A stretch of DNA of 64,000 nucleotides. Source: Hydrogenophaga sp. GTDB taxonomy: Bacteria > Pseudomonadota > Gammaproteobacteria > Burkholderiales > Burkholderiaceae_C. Numbering within the stretch: the first letter of the stretch is position 1; each line of letters starts with the position of its first letter. Under the pieces are notes generated by a model, which worked only from the letters and a program-made list of their open reading frames with translations, ran no database searches and was not told where the DNA came from. A program made the position numbers and the translations under genes. The stretch lies in contig JAGKSX010000099.1 in assembly GCA_018993155.1 (NCBI GenBank), forward strand, positions 1 to 64,000, read 5' to 3'. Below are positions 49,157 through 58,222 of the stretch, in pieces.

Positions 49157-49183
49157 ATGCCGCAACGCGGCATGATGTGTTTT
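49157..49183 (+). terminator. Probable terminator after acnA
   Basis: ATGCCGC pairs with GCGGCAT across an AAC loop (49157-49173), followed by GATGTGTTTT. The T-run is short and delayed, so termination may be partial. Confidence 0.45.
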
Positions 49184-49206
49184 CGTTCTGCCCTTCGGGA
49201 GTCGCC

Positions 49207-50136
49207 ATGCGAAAGCCTGCCTTGTACAGCCCGTCCACCCGCCCCGGGGTGCCGAAGGCGGGCGCGCAAGGCGCCGAGGCGGCCGTGGAGCAGGCCGACA
49301 CCCCGGTGGCTCCCTCCCCGCGCCGCAGCCGCTGGCGGGCCGCCGCCGCCCGCTGGGCGGCCAGCCCGCGGATCATGTGGTCGGCCCTGGCCCTGCTCGC
49401 GGCCCTGCTGGCCGCCAGCGCCTGGCAGGGCAGCGCGAACGGGCCCAAGGCGCTGACGCAGAAGGACATCGACGCGGCCGTGCTGCGCACCCTCACCACC
49501 CAGAGCATCCCGTCCAAGGCCGCGCGCGCGGCGGAGAAGATCCGCCCCGCCGTGGTGCGCGTCATGTCCTACGGCAAGGACAAGAAGGGCGAGGAGCAGG
49601 AAATGGGGGTGGGCACGGGCGTGGTGATCGTCGACAAGGGCATCATCCTGACCAACCTGCACGTGGTGCAGCACGCGCAGACCATCAAGCTGGTGTTCGC
49701 CGACGGCACCGAATCCGGCGCCAGCATCACCGGCGTGCAGGCCCAGAACGACCTGGCCGTGCTGCAGGCCCACACCATCCCCGACGACCTGATCGCCGCC
49801 ACCATGCGCTCCACCGGCGACCTCGTGCCCGGCGACGAGGTGGTCGCGGTGGGCTTTCCCTTCGGGATCGGCCCCTCCACCTCGTCGGGCGTCATCTCGG
49901 GTTTCGACCGCGCCTTCAAGTCGCCCGAGGGCGAGCAGGAGATTGGCAACCTGATCCAGTTCGACGCCGCGGCCAACCCCGGCAACTCGGGCGGCCCGCT
50001 GGTCACCATGGACGGCGAGGTGGTCGGCATCGTCACCGGCATCCTCAACCCGACCAGCCACCGCACCTTCCTTGGCATCGGTTTTGCAGTGCCGATCGAG
50101 AGCGCCGCCAGCGCCGCCGGTCTGCCCCCGTTTTGA
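49207..50136 (+). CDS. Membrane-anchored trypsin-like protease without PDZ domain
   Basis: 309 residues. A basic N-terminal tail leads to one membrane helix (about residues 58-77, WSALALLAALLAASAW). The periplasmic part is a trypsin-fold domain with His152 (TNLHVV), Asp182 (NDLAVL) and Ser261 (NPGNSGGP), as in DegS/HtrA. The protein ends right after the protease fold (ESAASAAGLPPF), so the PDZ domain of true HtrA proteins is missing. It sits just before the moxR-DUF58-VWA unit, on the same strand. Confidence 0.85.
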   Translation: MRKPALYSPSTRPGVPKAGAQGAEAAVEQADTPVAPSPRRSRWRAAAARWAASPRIMWSALALLAALLAASAWQGSANGPKALTQKDIDAAVLRTLTTQSIPSKAARAAEKIRPAVVRVMSYGKDKKGEEQEMGVGTGVVIVDKGIILTNLHVVQHAQTIKLVFADGTESGASITGVQAQNDLAVLQAHTIPDDLIAATMRSTGDLVPGDEVVAVGFPFGIGPSTSSGVISGFDRAFKSPEGEQEIGNLIQFDAAANPGNSGGPLVTMDGEVVGIVTGILNPTSHRTFLGIGFAVPIESAASAAGLPPF

Positions 50137-50142
50137 CATGAG

Positions 50143-50221
50143 CACCCCCGCCGCACTTCGCGCGACCCCCTCGGGGGGCAACACCAGCGGCCTGGCAAAG
50201 CCAGTTCCGCGGTGTTTCTGG
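50143..50221. repeat. Dispersed three-hairpin intergenic repeat, copy 2
   Basis: CCCCCGCCGCACTTCGCGCG, then CCCCCTCGGGGGG, then GGCCTGGCAAAGCCAG followed by TTCCGCGG. More diverged than copies 1 and 3 but with the same order of hairpins. Between the protease gene and moxR. Confidence 0.6.
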
Positions 50222-50277
50222 CAGACATCCCTTTGCGCCCGCTGATGGGCGTTGTTTAACAACCTGGAGAGCGTTCC

Positions 50278-51279
50278 ATGGACCAAAGCACCGCCCCCGA
50301 CACCGCCCAGCTCATGGAGCAGATCCTGTACGAGGTCAAGCGCGTGGTGGTCGGGCAGGACCGGTTCCTCGAACGTGTCATGGTCGCCATGCTGGCCCAG
50401 GGCCACCTGCTGGTCGAAGGCGTGCCCGGCCTGGCCAAGACCCTCACGGTCAAGACGCTGGCCAACGTCGTGCAGGGCCGCTTCAAGCGCATCCAGTTCA
50501 CACCCGACCTGGTGCCCGCCGACCTCGTGGGCACGCGCATCTACAACCAGAAGACCGGCGATTTCAGCACCTCGCTGGGCCCCGTGTTCGCCAACCTGCT
50601 GCTGGCCGACGAAATCAACCGCGCGCCCGCCAAGGTGCAGAGCGCGCTGCTGGAGGTGATGCAGGAGCGCCAGGTGACCATCGCTGGCGACACACACAAA
50701 GTGCCCAACCCTTTCCTCGTGATGGCCACGCAGAACCCGATCGAAACCGAAGGCACCTACCCGCTGCCCGAGGCGCAGGTCGACCGCTTCATGATGAAGG
50801 TGATGGTGGACTACCCGACGGACGAGGAAGAGTTCGTCATCGTCGAGCGCGTCACCGGTCCGGCCGTCAACGTCAACGCGGTGGCCACCACCGACCAGCT
50901 CGCCGCGCTGCAGGCGCAATGCCGGCAGGTGTACGTGGACCCCTCGCTCGTGCAGTACGCCGTCAAGCTGGTCTCGGCCACGCGCACGCCCGAGAAGCAC
51001 GGTATCAAGGACATGGCGCACCTCATCACCTTCGGCGCCAGCCCGCGCGCCACCATCGGCCTGGTGGAAGGTGCGCGCGCCCTGGCCATGCTGCGCGGGC
51101 GCAACTACGCGCTGCCCGAGGACATGACCGACCTCGTGCCGGACGTGCTTCGCCACCGCGTGGTGCTCTCCTATGAAGGTTTGTCCGAAGGCCTGACCAG
51201 CGAAACCCTGATCGGCCGCATCATGAAACACATTCCTGCGCCCGCCCGGCCGCTGGAGCACGAGAAAAAGGTGGCCTGA
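50278..51279 (+). CDS. MoxR-family AAA+ ATPase
   Basis: 333 residues. Walker A VEGVPGLAKT near residue 48, Walker B LLADEINRAPAKVQ near residue 112, and sensor-1 MATQNPIETEGTYPLPEAQ follow in MoxR order, with the lid domain after residue 230. These ATPases act as chaperones that fit cofactors or assemble complexes, usually with a VWA partner. ATG at 50278 follows CTGGAGAG. Downstream DUF58 and VWA genes complete the known three-part module. Confidence 0.94.
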   Translation: MDQSTAPDTAQLMEQILYEVKRVVVGQDRFLERVMVAMLAQGHLLVEGVPGLAKTLTVKTLANVVQGRFKRIQFTPDLVPADLVGTRIYNQKTGDFSTSLGPVFANLLLADEINRAPAKVQSALLEVMQERQVTIAGDTHKVPNPFLVMATQNPIETEGTYPLPEAQVDRFMMKVMVDYPTDEEEFVIVERVTGPAVNVNAVATTDQLAALQAQCRQVYVDPSLVQYAVKLVSATRTPEKHGIKDMAHLITFGASPRATIGLVEGARALAMLRGRNYALPEDMTDLVPDVLRHRVVLSYEGLSEGLTSETLIGRIMKHIPAPARPLEHEKKVA

Positions 51280-51289
51280 GATGATGAGC

Positions 51290-51372
51290 CACCCCCTGCG
51301 CCGCCTTCGGCGTCTCCCCCCTGGAAGGGGGGCGGCACCTGAGGCCCGGCAAAGCCGGTTCCTCGGTACCAC
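51290..51372. repeat. Dispersed three-hairpin intergenic repeat, copy 3
   Basis: CCCCCTGCGCCGCCTTCGGC, then CTCCCCCCTGGAAGGGGGG, then GGCCCGGCAAAGCCGG and TTCCTCGGTACC. The best-formed copy. It fills the gap between moxR and the DUF58 gene, so the operon is interrupted by hairpins but probably not terminated. Confidence 0.65.
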
Positions 51373-51404
51373 TGGATGGGGCCATCGCGCTCCGGGAGGC
51401 TGAC

Positions 51405-52472
51405 ATGCTGGGCCGGCTGTTTCGCAAACGTGATGAGACAGCTTCGGCTGCTGCCACCGCCACGCCGGTTGCGCGACGGGCCGAGGCGCTGCTGCGCCGG
51501 CTCGAATGGACCGTGCTGCGCCGGCTCGACGGCCTGCTGCAGGGCGACCACCGCACCCTCATGCGCGGCTCCGGCCTCGACCTCGCCGACCTGCGCGAGT
51601 ACCAGCACCACGACGACGTGCGCCACATCGACTGGAACGTCACCGCGCGCCTGCAGACGCCGCACGTGCGCGTGTTCACCGAAGACCGCGAGATGGCCGC
51701 CTGGTTCCTGCTCGACCTCAGCCCCTCGGTGGACTTCGGCTCGGGCGAGCAGCGCAAAAGTCAGGTGCTGCTGGACTTCACCGCCGTGCTCGCGCGCCTG
51801 ATCGGCCGCCACGGCAACCGCGTGGGCGCCGTGCTCTACGGCTCGCGCGGCCAGCCCGTGGTGGACGCGGTGCTGCCCGCGCGCGGCGGCCGCACCCAGG
51901 TGCTGCGGCTCATGCAGATGGTGCTGCAGCCGCCGGTGCACGCCCAGGCGAAGAACGGCGTGACCCAGCTCGCCGACCTGCTCAAGGCCGCCGTGCACAC
52001 GGTGCGCCAGCGCGCCACCGTCTTCGTGGTGTCCGACTTCATCAGCGAGCCCGGCTGGGAGAAACCCCTGGGCGAACTCGCGCGCCGGCACGACGTGGTC
52101 GCCGTGCGCCTGCTCGACCCGCTGGAACTCGACCTGCCCGACCTCGGCCTGATCCCGATCCGCGATGCCGAGACCGGCGAACAGCTCCTGGTGGACACCC
52201 ACGACGCCGGCTTTCGCCAGCGCTTCGCGCGCATCGCCGCGCAGCGCGAGGCGCAGCTGCGCGAAAGCCTGAGCCGCGCCGGCGTCGACACCCTGGAGCT
52301 GTCCACCGACGACGACCTGGCCGAGGCCGTGCTGCGCTTCATCGACCTGCGCAAGCGCCGCCTGCGCGAGACGCGCAACGGCACCGGCGCACGCCCTGTG
52401 CCCACCCAGTTGCCTACCCGGGACCGCCGCAGCTTCAGCGGCGTCCCACGCGAAGGAGCCCGTCCATCATGA
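51405..52472 (+). CDS. DUF58 domain protein of the MoxR module
   Basis: 355 residues. The DUF58 core GSGLDLADLREYQHHDDVRH, IDWNVTARLQTPHVR, then DREMAAWFLLDLSPSVDFG is intact, with a VWA-like fold around it. There is no membrane helix, so it is likely cytosolic. In MoxR modules it bridges the ATPase and the membrane VWA protein. Its TGA overlaps the start of the VWA gene (ATGA). No alternative role is suggested by the sequence. Confidence 0.92.
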   Translation: MLGRLFRKRDETASAAATATPVARRAEALLRRLEWTVLRRLDGLLQGDHRTLMRGSGLDLADLREYQHHDDVRHIDWNVTARLQTPHVRVFTEDREMAAWFLLDLSPSVDFGSGEQRKSQVLLDFTAVLARLIGRHGNRVGAVLYGSRGQPVVDAVLPARGGRTQVLRLMQMVLQPPVHAQAKNGVTQLADLLKAAVHTVRQRATVFVVSDFISEPGWEKPLGELARRHDVVAVRLLDPLELDLPDLGLIPIRDAETGEQLLVDTHDAGFRQRFARIAAQREAQLRESLSRAGVDTLELSTDDDLAEAVLRFIDLRKRRLRETRNGTGARPVPTQLPTRDRRSFSGVPREGARPS

Positions 52473-53536
52473 ACAGCTGGCCTGTCACCTTTCTCTGGCC
52501 GCAGTTGCTGTGGTTGCTGCTCGCGCTGCCGCTGCTGGTGCTGCTCTACGTGTGGCTGCTGCGAAGGCGCAAGCAGGCCGCGCTGCGCTACGCGAGCCTG
52601 TCCATCGTGCGCGAGGCCATGGGCAAGGGCCCGGGCTGGCGCCGCCACGTGCCCCCGGTGCTGCTGCTGCTGGCCATCGGCATCATGCTGCTGGCCTCGG
52701 CGCGGCCCATGGCCACCATCGTGCTGCCCTCGACCCAGCAGACCATCATCCTGGCGATGGACGTCTCGGGCAGCATGCGCGCCGAAGACGTCAAGCCCAA
52801 CCGCCTGGTGGCCTCGCAGAACGCGGCCAAGGCTTTCCTGGCCGAACTGCCGCGCCATGTGAAGGTCGGCATCGTTGCCTTCGCAGGCTCGGCGCAGGTG
52901 GTGCAGCCCGTCACGCTCAGCCGCGAAGACCTGGTCGCCGCGATCGACAAGTTCCAGCTGCAGCGCGCCACCGCCATCGGCAGCGCCATCGTGGTCTCGC
53001 TCTCCGAGCTGTTCCCTGAGCAGCGCATCAACCTCGGCGACATGACCTACAGCCGCAACACCGATCCGTTCGCGCCCAAGGGCCGCTCGCTCGACCAGCC
53101 CAAGCCCGACGAGAAGACCTTCACGCCGGTGGCTCCGGGCTCCTACACCTCGGCCGCGATCATCCTGCTCACCGACGGCCAGCGCACCACCGGTGTGGAC
53201 ACCGCCGAGGCCGCGAAGATGGCGGCCGAGCGCGGGGTGCGCGTCTACACCGTGGGCGTGGGCACGGTGGACGGCGAGATCATCGGCTTCGAAGGCTGGT
53301 CCATGCGCGTGCGGCTCGACGAGGACAGCCTCAAGGAAGTGGCGCGCGCCACGCAGGCCGAGTACTACTACGCCGGCACCGCCGAGAACCTCAAGAAGGT
53401 CTACGAGACCCTGAGCTCGCGGCTGACGGTGGAGAAGAAGGAAACCGAAATCTCCGGCCTGCTGGCCCTGGCCGCCTCGCTGCTCGCGCTGCTGTCGGCG
53501 GGCCTGTCCGTGCTCTGGTTCAACCGCATCCTCTGA
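52469..53536 (+). CDS. VWA-domain membrane protein of BatA type
   Basis: 355 residues. Two N-terminal helices (about 8-28 and 60-78), a periplasmic or cytosolic VWA domain with the metal site Asp98-x-Ser100-x-Ser102 (MDVSGSMR) and TDGQRTTGVDTAEA, and a last helix near residues 330-350. It pairs with MoxR and DUF58 as in Bat/MoxR operons linked to envelope stress or complex maturation. ATG at 52469 overlaps the DUF58 stop and has GAAGGAG in front. Last gene of the unit. Confidence 0.92.
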   Translation: MNSWPVTFLWPQLLWLLLALPLLVLLYVWLLRRRKQAALRYASLSIVREAMGKGPGWRRHVPPVLLLLAIGIMLLASARPMATIVLPSTQQTIILAMDVSGSMRAEDVKPNRLVASQNAAKAFLAELPRHVKVGIVAFAGSAQVVQPVTLSREDLVAAIDKFQLQRATAIGSAIVVSLSELFPEQRINLGDMTYSRNTDPFAPKGRSLDQPKPDEKTFTPVAPGSYTSAAIILLTDGQRTTGVDTAEAAKMAAERGVRVYTVGVGTVDGEIIGFEGWSMRVRLDEDSLKEVARATQAEYYYAGTAENLKKVYETLSSRLTVEKKETEISGLLALAASLLALLSAGLSVLWFNRIL

Positions 53537-53597
53537 ACGCCGAGGGCACGCGCCGGCACGGGGTGCAGCGGCCCGCGCGTCGGCGCGCCACGAAGAA

Positions 53598-53622
53598 GGC
53601 CTGAACGGCGAACCGTTCGGGC
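53598..53622 (+). terminator. Hairpin after the VWA gene
   Basis: GGCCTGAACGG pairs with CCGTTCGGGCC (one T-G wobble) around a CGAA loop. No T-run follows, so it is at most a Rho-assisted end or an mRNA-stabilising structure. Confidence 0.35.
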
Positions 53623-53776
53623 CACCGGCTGCGCCTGCAGTCCCGGCGCTGAGCGCCTCCCATTTCCCCTCCATCACACCGCGCCGTCGGCATGAGGCGC
53701 AGGCCTCTGCGCGCGCGTTGACGCCCCATCACCGGCCGTCGCATCGGGGAAAACACTTATCTCACGATCGAGACAA

Positions 53777-53799
53777 GTATCAAAAAAGATACTAGTATC
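53777..53799. promoter_or_regulatory. Operator/promoter array of the orotate operon
   Basis: Three alternating half-sites: GTATC (53777), GATAC (53788) and GTATC (53795). The first two form GTATC-A6-GATAC; the last two form the perfect palindrome GATACTAGTATC. The 11-mer ATCAAAAAAGA (53779-53789) recurs in reverse upstream of the operon's XRE regulator. Confidence 0.6.
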
Positions 53800-53882
53800 A
53801 AAACATAGAAGAGATGTCGAACCTCGCCGAGACCTTGCGGCGATGTCCCGTGCAACGAAAGCCCTGCGGGGTGGAGACTCAA

Positions 53883-55094
53883 ATGAGCAAGAAGGATGCG
53901 GTGGATGGCTACAGCTGGAAAGCCCTGGCAGGCTCGGCGGTGGGCTATGCGATGGATGGATTCGACCTGCTGATCCTGGGCTTCATGCTCAGCGCGATCT
54001 CGGCCGAGCTGCAACTGACGCCCAGCCAGGCCGGGTCGCTGGTGACCTGGACCCTGGTGGGCGCGGTCTTCGGCGGCATCGTCTTCGGGGCGCTGAGCGA
54101 TCGGTACGGGCGCATCCGGGTGCTCACCTGGACCATCGTGCTGTTCGCCGTCTTCACCGGCCTGTGCGCATTCGCGCAGGGCTACTGGGACTTGCTGATC
54201 TACCGCACGATCGCGGGCATCGGCCTGGGCGGGGAGTTCGGCATCGGCATGGCGCTGGCGGCCGAGGCCTGGCCCGCCAAACACCGCGCGCGCGTGTCCT
54301 CGTACGTGGCGCTGGGCTGGCAATGTGGCGTGCTCGGCGCCGCCTTGCTGACGCCCTTGCTCCTGCCCGTCATCGGCTGGCGTGGCATGTTCCTGGTGGG
54401 GGTGCTGCCCGCCTTGGTGGCCTGGGTGATCCGCAACAAGCTGCATGAGCCCGAGGTGTTCGTGCGCAGTGCCGCCAAGACGGCGTCGAAGGGGCAGGCT
54501 TTCAGGTTGCTGGTGAAGGACAAGGCGACCGCGAAGATCAGCGCGGGCATCGTGGTGCTGTGCTCGGTGCAGAACTTCGGCTACTACGGCATCATGATCT
54601 GGATGCCCAGCTTTCTGGCCAGGCAGCTCGGGTTCAACCTCACCAAGTCGGCCCTGTGGACCTCGGTGACCATCCTCGGGATGATGGCCGGCATCTTCAT
54701 CTTCGGCCAGCTGGCCGATCGCATCGGCCGCAAGCCCAGCTTCCTGCTGTTCCAGGCAGGCGCCGTGGTCATGGTGCTGTTCTATTCGCAACTGACCGAT
54801 CCCATCCAGATGTTGTGGGCGGGTGCCGTGCTGGGCATGTTCGTGAACGGCATGCTGGGCGGCTACGGTGCGCTGATGTCGGAGGCCTACCCGACGGAGG
54901 CCCGTGCCACGGCGCAGAACGTGCTGTTCAACATCGGCCGCGGCGTGGGTGGGTTCGGGCCCGTGGTCGTGGGGGCACTGGTGAGCGCCTATTCGTTCCA
55001 GATCGCCATCGCCTTGCTGGCGGCCATCTACCTGCTGGACATGGTGGCCACGGTGTTCCTCATTCCCGAACTCAAGGGCAAGGAACTGGAATGA
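53883..55094 (+). CDS. MFS transporter, candidate orotate/dihydroorotate importer
   Basis: 403 residues, twelve predicted helices. DGFDLLILGFMLSAIS in helix 1, the loop 2-3 motif GALSDRYGRIRVL, and GQLADRIGRKPS in the second half place it near the aromatic acid/sialate proton symporters of the major facilitator superfamily. As first gene of an operon for orotate-ring enzymes it most likely imports orotate, dihydroorotate or a related acid; this is inference. GGAG six bases before ATG 53883 sets the start; an earlier ATG at 53814 has no conserved sequence. The stop overlaps the next gene. Confidence 0.85.
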   Translation: MSKKDAVDGYSWKALAGSAVGYAMDGFDLLILGFMLSAISAELQLTPSQAGSLVTWTLVGAVFGGIVFGALSDRYGRIRVLTWTIVLFAVFTGLCAFAQGYWDLLIYRTIAGIGLGGEFGIGMALAAEAWPAKHRARVSSYVALGWQCGVLGAALLTPLLLPVIGWRGMFLVGVLPALVAWVIRNKLHEPEVFVRSAAKTASKGQAFRLLVKDKATAKISAGIVVLCSVQNFGYYGIMIWMPSFLARQLGFNLTKSALWTSVTILGMMAGIFIFGQLADRIGRKPSFLLFQAGAVVMVLFYSQLTDPIQMLWAGAVLGMFVNGMLGGYGALMSEAYPTEARATAQNVLFNIGRGVGGFGPVVVGALVSAYSFQIAIALLAAIYLLDMVATVFLIPELKGKELE

Positions 55095-55990
55095 CCGAAG
55101 CGCTCCAGCGTCTCCCGGCCGCACCGCGAGCCTGCGCCACCCTGACCGAGCGCGCCTGCTTCCAGCGCAATGCCGAGGCGGTGGCCTCGCACCGCTGCGA
55201 AGTGGTGGAGCACCGTTGGGTCAACGACCGCTACAAGTACCTCCGGCTCACCGCCGAGGTGGATCTCGCGGCCATCACCCGGCCCGGGCAGTTCTACCAG
55301 CTCAAGTGCCCGTCGACCGACGACATGAAGCCTTTCCTGCTGCGGCCGATGAGCGTCTATGGCGTCGGCCCCGCTCCCGGCACCGTCGAATTCCTCTACA
55401 ACGTGACCGGCCTGGGTACGAAGGCCCTGGCGACCCTGGCCGTGGGTGGACAGATGGACATCGTCGGCCCCCTGGGCAACACCTTCGTGCTGGACGCCAG
55501 CGTCCGGCGCATCCTGGTGGTGGCGCGGGGTGTCGGCCTGGCCACCATGGCGCCCTTGCTGCAACTGGCGGCGCGCTCGGGCATCGCCATCACGGCGGTG
55601 ATGTCGGCACGCGCACCCAAGGACCTGATGCGCGACGAATTCCTGCGCGGCGCGCAGGCCGATGTGCACGTGGTCCATGACAGCGATGGCAGCTCGTCGG
55701 TCGAGGCGGTCGAGGCCCTGGTGCGTCGGCTGATGGACGCGCAGCACCACGATGTGGTCTACACCTGTGGATCGCACCGCCTGCTCATGTTGCTGCAGCA
55801 GGTGCTGAAGGACTATCCGCAGACGCGCGGTGAAGTCGCCATGGAACAGCGAATGGCCTGTGGCATGGGGGTCTGCCTCTCCTGTGTGCGGCTGTTCGAC
55901 CACGGCGGCGACAAGCGGTTCCTGCGCGTCTGCCGCGAAGGCCCGGTGTTCTCGATCGATCAGGTGGTGGGGGAGGTGGAGTTTGGCTGA
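55091..55990 (+). CDS. pyrK: PyrK-like dihydroorotate dehydrogenase electron-transfer subunit
   Basis: 299 residues, longer than the ~260 of classical PyrK because of a ~35-residue N-terminal extension. The FAD-binding motif RPMSVYG is near residue 85. The [2Fe-2S] ligands are Cys257, Cys262, Cys265 and Cys281 (CGMGVCLSC then VCREGP), the PyrK spacing. It links NAD(H) to the PyrD subunit. Class 1B enzymes are rare in Betaproteobacteria, which use the quinone-linked PyrD2 for biosynthesis, so a separate, NADH-driven job is likely. Overlaps MFS and pyrD genes. Confidence 0.9.
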   Translation: MTEALQRLPAAPRACATLTERACFQRNAEAVASHRCEVVEHRWVNDRYKYLRLTAEVDLAAITRPGQFYQLKCPSTDDMKPFLLRPMSVYGVGPAPGTVEFLYNVTGLGTKALATLAVGGQMDIVGPLGNTFVLDASVRRILVVARGVGLATMAPLLQLAARSGIAITAVMSARAPKDLMRDEFLRGAQADVHVVHDSDGSSSVEAVEALVRRLMDAQHHDVVYTCGSHRLLMLLQQVLKDYPQTRGEVAMEQRMACGMGVCLSCVRLFDHGGDKRFLRVCREGPVFSIDQVVGEVEFG

Positions 55991-56933
55991 TCTCCATGTC
56001 AAAGTGGGCGACGTCGTGCTGCGCAACCCTGTCATGCCCGCCTCCGGCTGCTTCGCGATCGAGTACGCCGAAGCGCTGGACTTCAACCGCCTGGGCGCGC
56101 TGGTGATCAAGAGCGTCTCGCCGAAACCGCGCGCGGGCAACCCCACGCCGCGGGTGACCGAAACCCACGGCGGCATGATGAACTCGATTGGCATCCCGAG
56201 CAAAGGCCTGGAACACTACCGGCGCGAAGTGCTGCCGCCCTACACGCGGTTCGACACACCGGTCGTCGTGTCCATCTCGGCCGACACGGTGGACGAGTTC
56301 GCGCAGGCCATCGAGGAGATGTCGCTGCCGGAGGTCGCCGTGATCGAGGCGAACATCTCGTGCCCCAACCTGGAGGCCGACGGCATGGCTTTCGCGATGA
56401 CGCCCGAAACCACCTACAAGGTGGTGAGCGCCATCCGGCGGCGAACCCCGCATCCGTTCTGGGTCAAGCTCACCCCCAACGCATCGCACATTGCCGCCGT
56501 GGCGAAAGCCGCCGAGGAGGCCGGGGCGGATGCCCTGGTGATGGGCAACACGGTGCTGGGCATGTCCATCGACGTCCGCACCCGAAAGCCTAAGCTGGGC
56601 AATGTCATGGGGGGCTTGTCCGGACCCGCCATCAAGCCGATTGCCTTGCGCATGGTGCACCAGTGCTACCGCAGCGTGCGCATCCCGGTCATCGGCTGCG
56701 GCGGCATCTCGACCGCCGAGGACGCGGTCGAGTTCATGCTGGCCGGTGCCAGTGCCGTCCAGGTCGGCACGGCATCGTTCATCGATCCCGGTGCGATGCA
56801 GAAGATCATCGACGGTCTTCACGCCTTCTGCGACGAGACCGGCGTGACCCACATCCGCGAGTTGACCGGCCAGGTCCGGCTGGATCGGCAGCTGTCCGAC
56901 CGCTGGTTGCGCTTTGCCCAGCAATCGGGTTGA
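55983..56933 (+). CDS. pyrD: Class 1B-type dihydroorotate dehydrogenase catalytic subunit
   Basis: 316 residues, FMN TIM barrel. SVSPKPRAGNPTPRVTET is the class 1 substrate loop, and the catalytic base is Cys127 in NISCPN, as in 1B enzymes and unlike the Ser of class 2. GLSGPAIKPIALRMVHQ and IPVIGCGGISTAEDAVEFM bind FMN phosphate. The start is TTG 55983 inside the pyrK end, with GGAGG six bases upstream. With PyrK it can interconvert orotate and dihydroorotate using NAD(H). Confidence 0.92.
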   Translation: MADLHVKVGDVVLRNPVMPASGCFAIEYAEALDFNRLGALVIKSVSPKPRAGNPTPRVTETHGGMMNSIGIPSKGLEHYRREVLPPYTRFDTPVVVSISADTVDEFAQAIEEMSLPEVAVIEANISCPNLEADGMAFAMTPETTYKVVSAIRRRTPHPFWVKLTPNASHIAAVAKAAEEAGADALVMGNTVLGMSIDVRTRKPKLGNVMGGLSGPAIKPIALRMVHQCYRSVRIPVIGCGGISTAEDAVEFMLAGASAVQVGTASFIDPGAMQKIIDGLHAFCDETGVTHIRELTGQVRLDRQLSDRWLRFAQQSG

Positions 56934-56954
56934 TGCCCACCGCCGGCGACTTCC

Positions 56955-58211
56955 ATGAACCTTGCTGAACTTCGGCCCCTGGCCGAAAAACTCTTTGCCG
57001 ACATCCGTGAACTCTCGTTCGACGGGGTGGGCGTGACGCGGGAAAGCTACGGACCGGGCGAAACCGCCACGGCCAACTACCTGCGGGACTTCGCGCACTC
57101 GGAGGGGCTGGTGGCCACCTCGGACCGGGCCGCCAACGTGGTGTTCTCGCTGCCGGACGCACCGGTGGATCGGCCTTCGGTCTGGATCGGTTCGCACATC
57201 GACTCGGTGCCGCAAGGCGGCAACTTCGACGGTCTGGCCGGGGTCGTGGCGGGCCTGCTGTGCCAGGTGGCCCTGCGGCGCCAGGGCGTCAGTCCCGCGG
57301 TGCCCATCCAGACCATTGCCTTGCGGGGCGAGGAAAGCGCCTGGTTCGGCAAGGCCTATATGGGCTCCGGCGCCCTGTTCGGCCAACTGGGCGCCGAGGA
57401 CCTGGTGCTGCGCCAGCGCAGCACCGGCGAGTGCCTGGCCGATTGCATGAAGCACAGCGGTGCCGACATCGAGGCGGTCCGCGCGCAGGAGGTGCTCATC
57501 GACAAGGCGGCGGTCAAGGCCTATATCGAACTCCACATCGAGCAGGGGCCGGTGATGGTGGCGCGCCAGCTGCCGCTGGCCGTGGTGTCGGGCATCCGTG
57601 GCAACGTCCGGCACAACCGCATCGAGTGCCTGGGCGATGCCCAGCACTCCGGCGTGGTGCCGCGCTGGCTCCGCCACGACGCCGTCTTCGCCGTCTCCGA
57701 CCTCGTCATGCGGCTGGACGCCCATTGGCGGGCCCTGCTGGAACGCGGCACCGATCTGGTGGTGACGGTGGGCATTCTGCAGACGGACACGGCGGAACAC
57801 GCCATTTCGCGCATTCCCGGGCAGGTGGGCTTCAGCCTGGAGGCGCGCAGCAAGAGCACGGACACGCTCGAAGCCTTCTACCAGCTGGTCCAGGCCGAGG
57901 TGAGTGCGATCACCCGCGAGCGAGGCGTGACCTTCCGCTTCGACCGCCGCCTGGTGAGCGAGCCCGCCACCATGGACGAGCGCCTGTGCGCCCTGTTGTC
58001 GCAGGCTTGCGCGGACCAGGGCGCGGCCTGCGAAGTCCTGCCCAGCGGCGCCGGGCACGACGCCGCGCTGTTCGCCAACGCGGGCATTCCCAGCGCGATG
58101 CTGTTCATCCGCAACCAGAATGGCTCGCACAACCCGCACGAGTCCATGGACCTCGACGATTTCATGCTGGGCGTGCAGGCGCTCTCCGTCGCGGCCAGCC
58201 GCATCGCCTGA
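56955..58211 (+). CDS. M20-family N-carbamoyl amino acid amidohydrolase (ureidosuccinase candidate)
   Basis: 418 residues. Hydantoinase/carbamoylase branch of M20 peptidases. Metal ligands are His81 (GSHIDS), Asp92 (GGNFDG), Glu127 (GEESAWFG), His194 (LHIEQGP) and His392 (SHNPHE). The lid domain spans about 205-320. Relatives hydrolyse N-carbamoyl-beta-alanine, N-carbamoyl-L-amino acids, allantoate or ureidoglycolate. Between pyrD and pyrC the fitting substrate is N-carbamoyl-L-aspartate, the product of dihydroorotase, giving aspartate, ammonia and CO2. That substrate is inferred from context. Confidence 0.85.
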   Translation: MNLAELRPLAEKLFADIRELSFDGVGVTRESYGPGETATANYLRDFAHSEGLVATSDRAANVVFSLPDAPVDRPSVWIGSHIDSVPQGGNFDGLAGVVAGLLCQVALRRQGVSPAVPIQTIALRGEESAWFGKAYMGSGALFGQLGAEDLVLRQRSTGECLADCMKHSGADIEAVRAQEVLIDKAAVKAYIELHIEQGPVMVARQLPLAVVSGIRGNVRHNRIECLGDAQHSGVVPRWLRHDAVFAVSDLVMRLDAHWRALLERGTDLVVTVGILQTDTAEHAISRIPGQVGFSLEARSKSTDTLEAFYQLVQAEVSAITRERGVTFRFDRRLVSEPATMDERLCALLSQACADQGAACEVLPSGAGHDAALFANAGIPSAMLFIRNQNGSHNPHESMDLDDFMLGVQALSVAASRIA

Positions 58212-58222
58212 AGAGGCCGACC

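Larger units (their letters stand above)
53537..53882. other. Gene-free control region before the orotate operon
   Basis: 346 bases with no credible gene. The first ~220 are GC-rich and hold one hairpin (53598-53622). From 53750 the composition turns AT-rich and carries the half-site array at 53777-53799, then an untranslated leader to ATG 53883. Confidence 0.6.

Noticed and set aside
53814..53882. Upstream ATG at 53814 as start of the MFS transporter
   Set aside because: It would add 23 residues with no family similarity and the purine tract touches the ATG. ATG 53883 has GGAG at the right distance.
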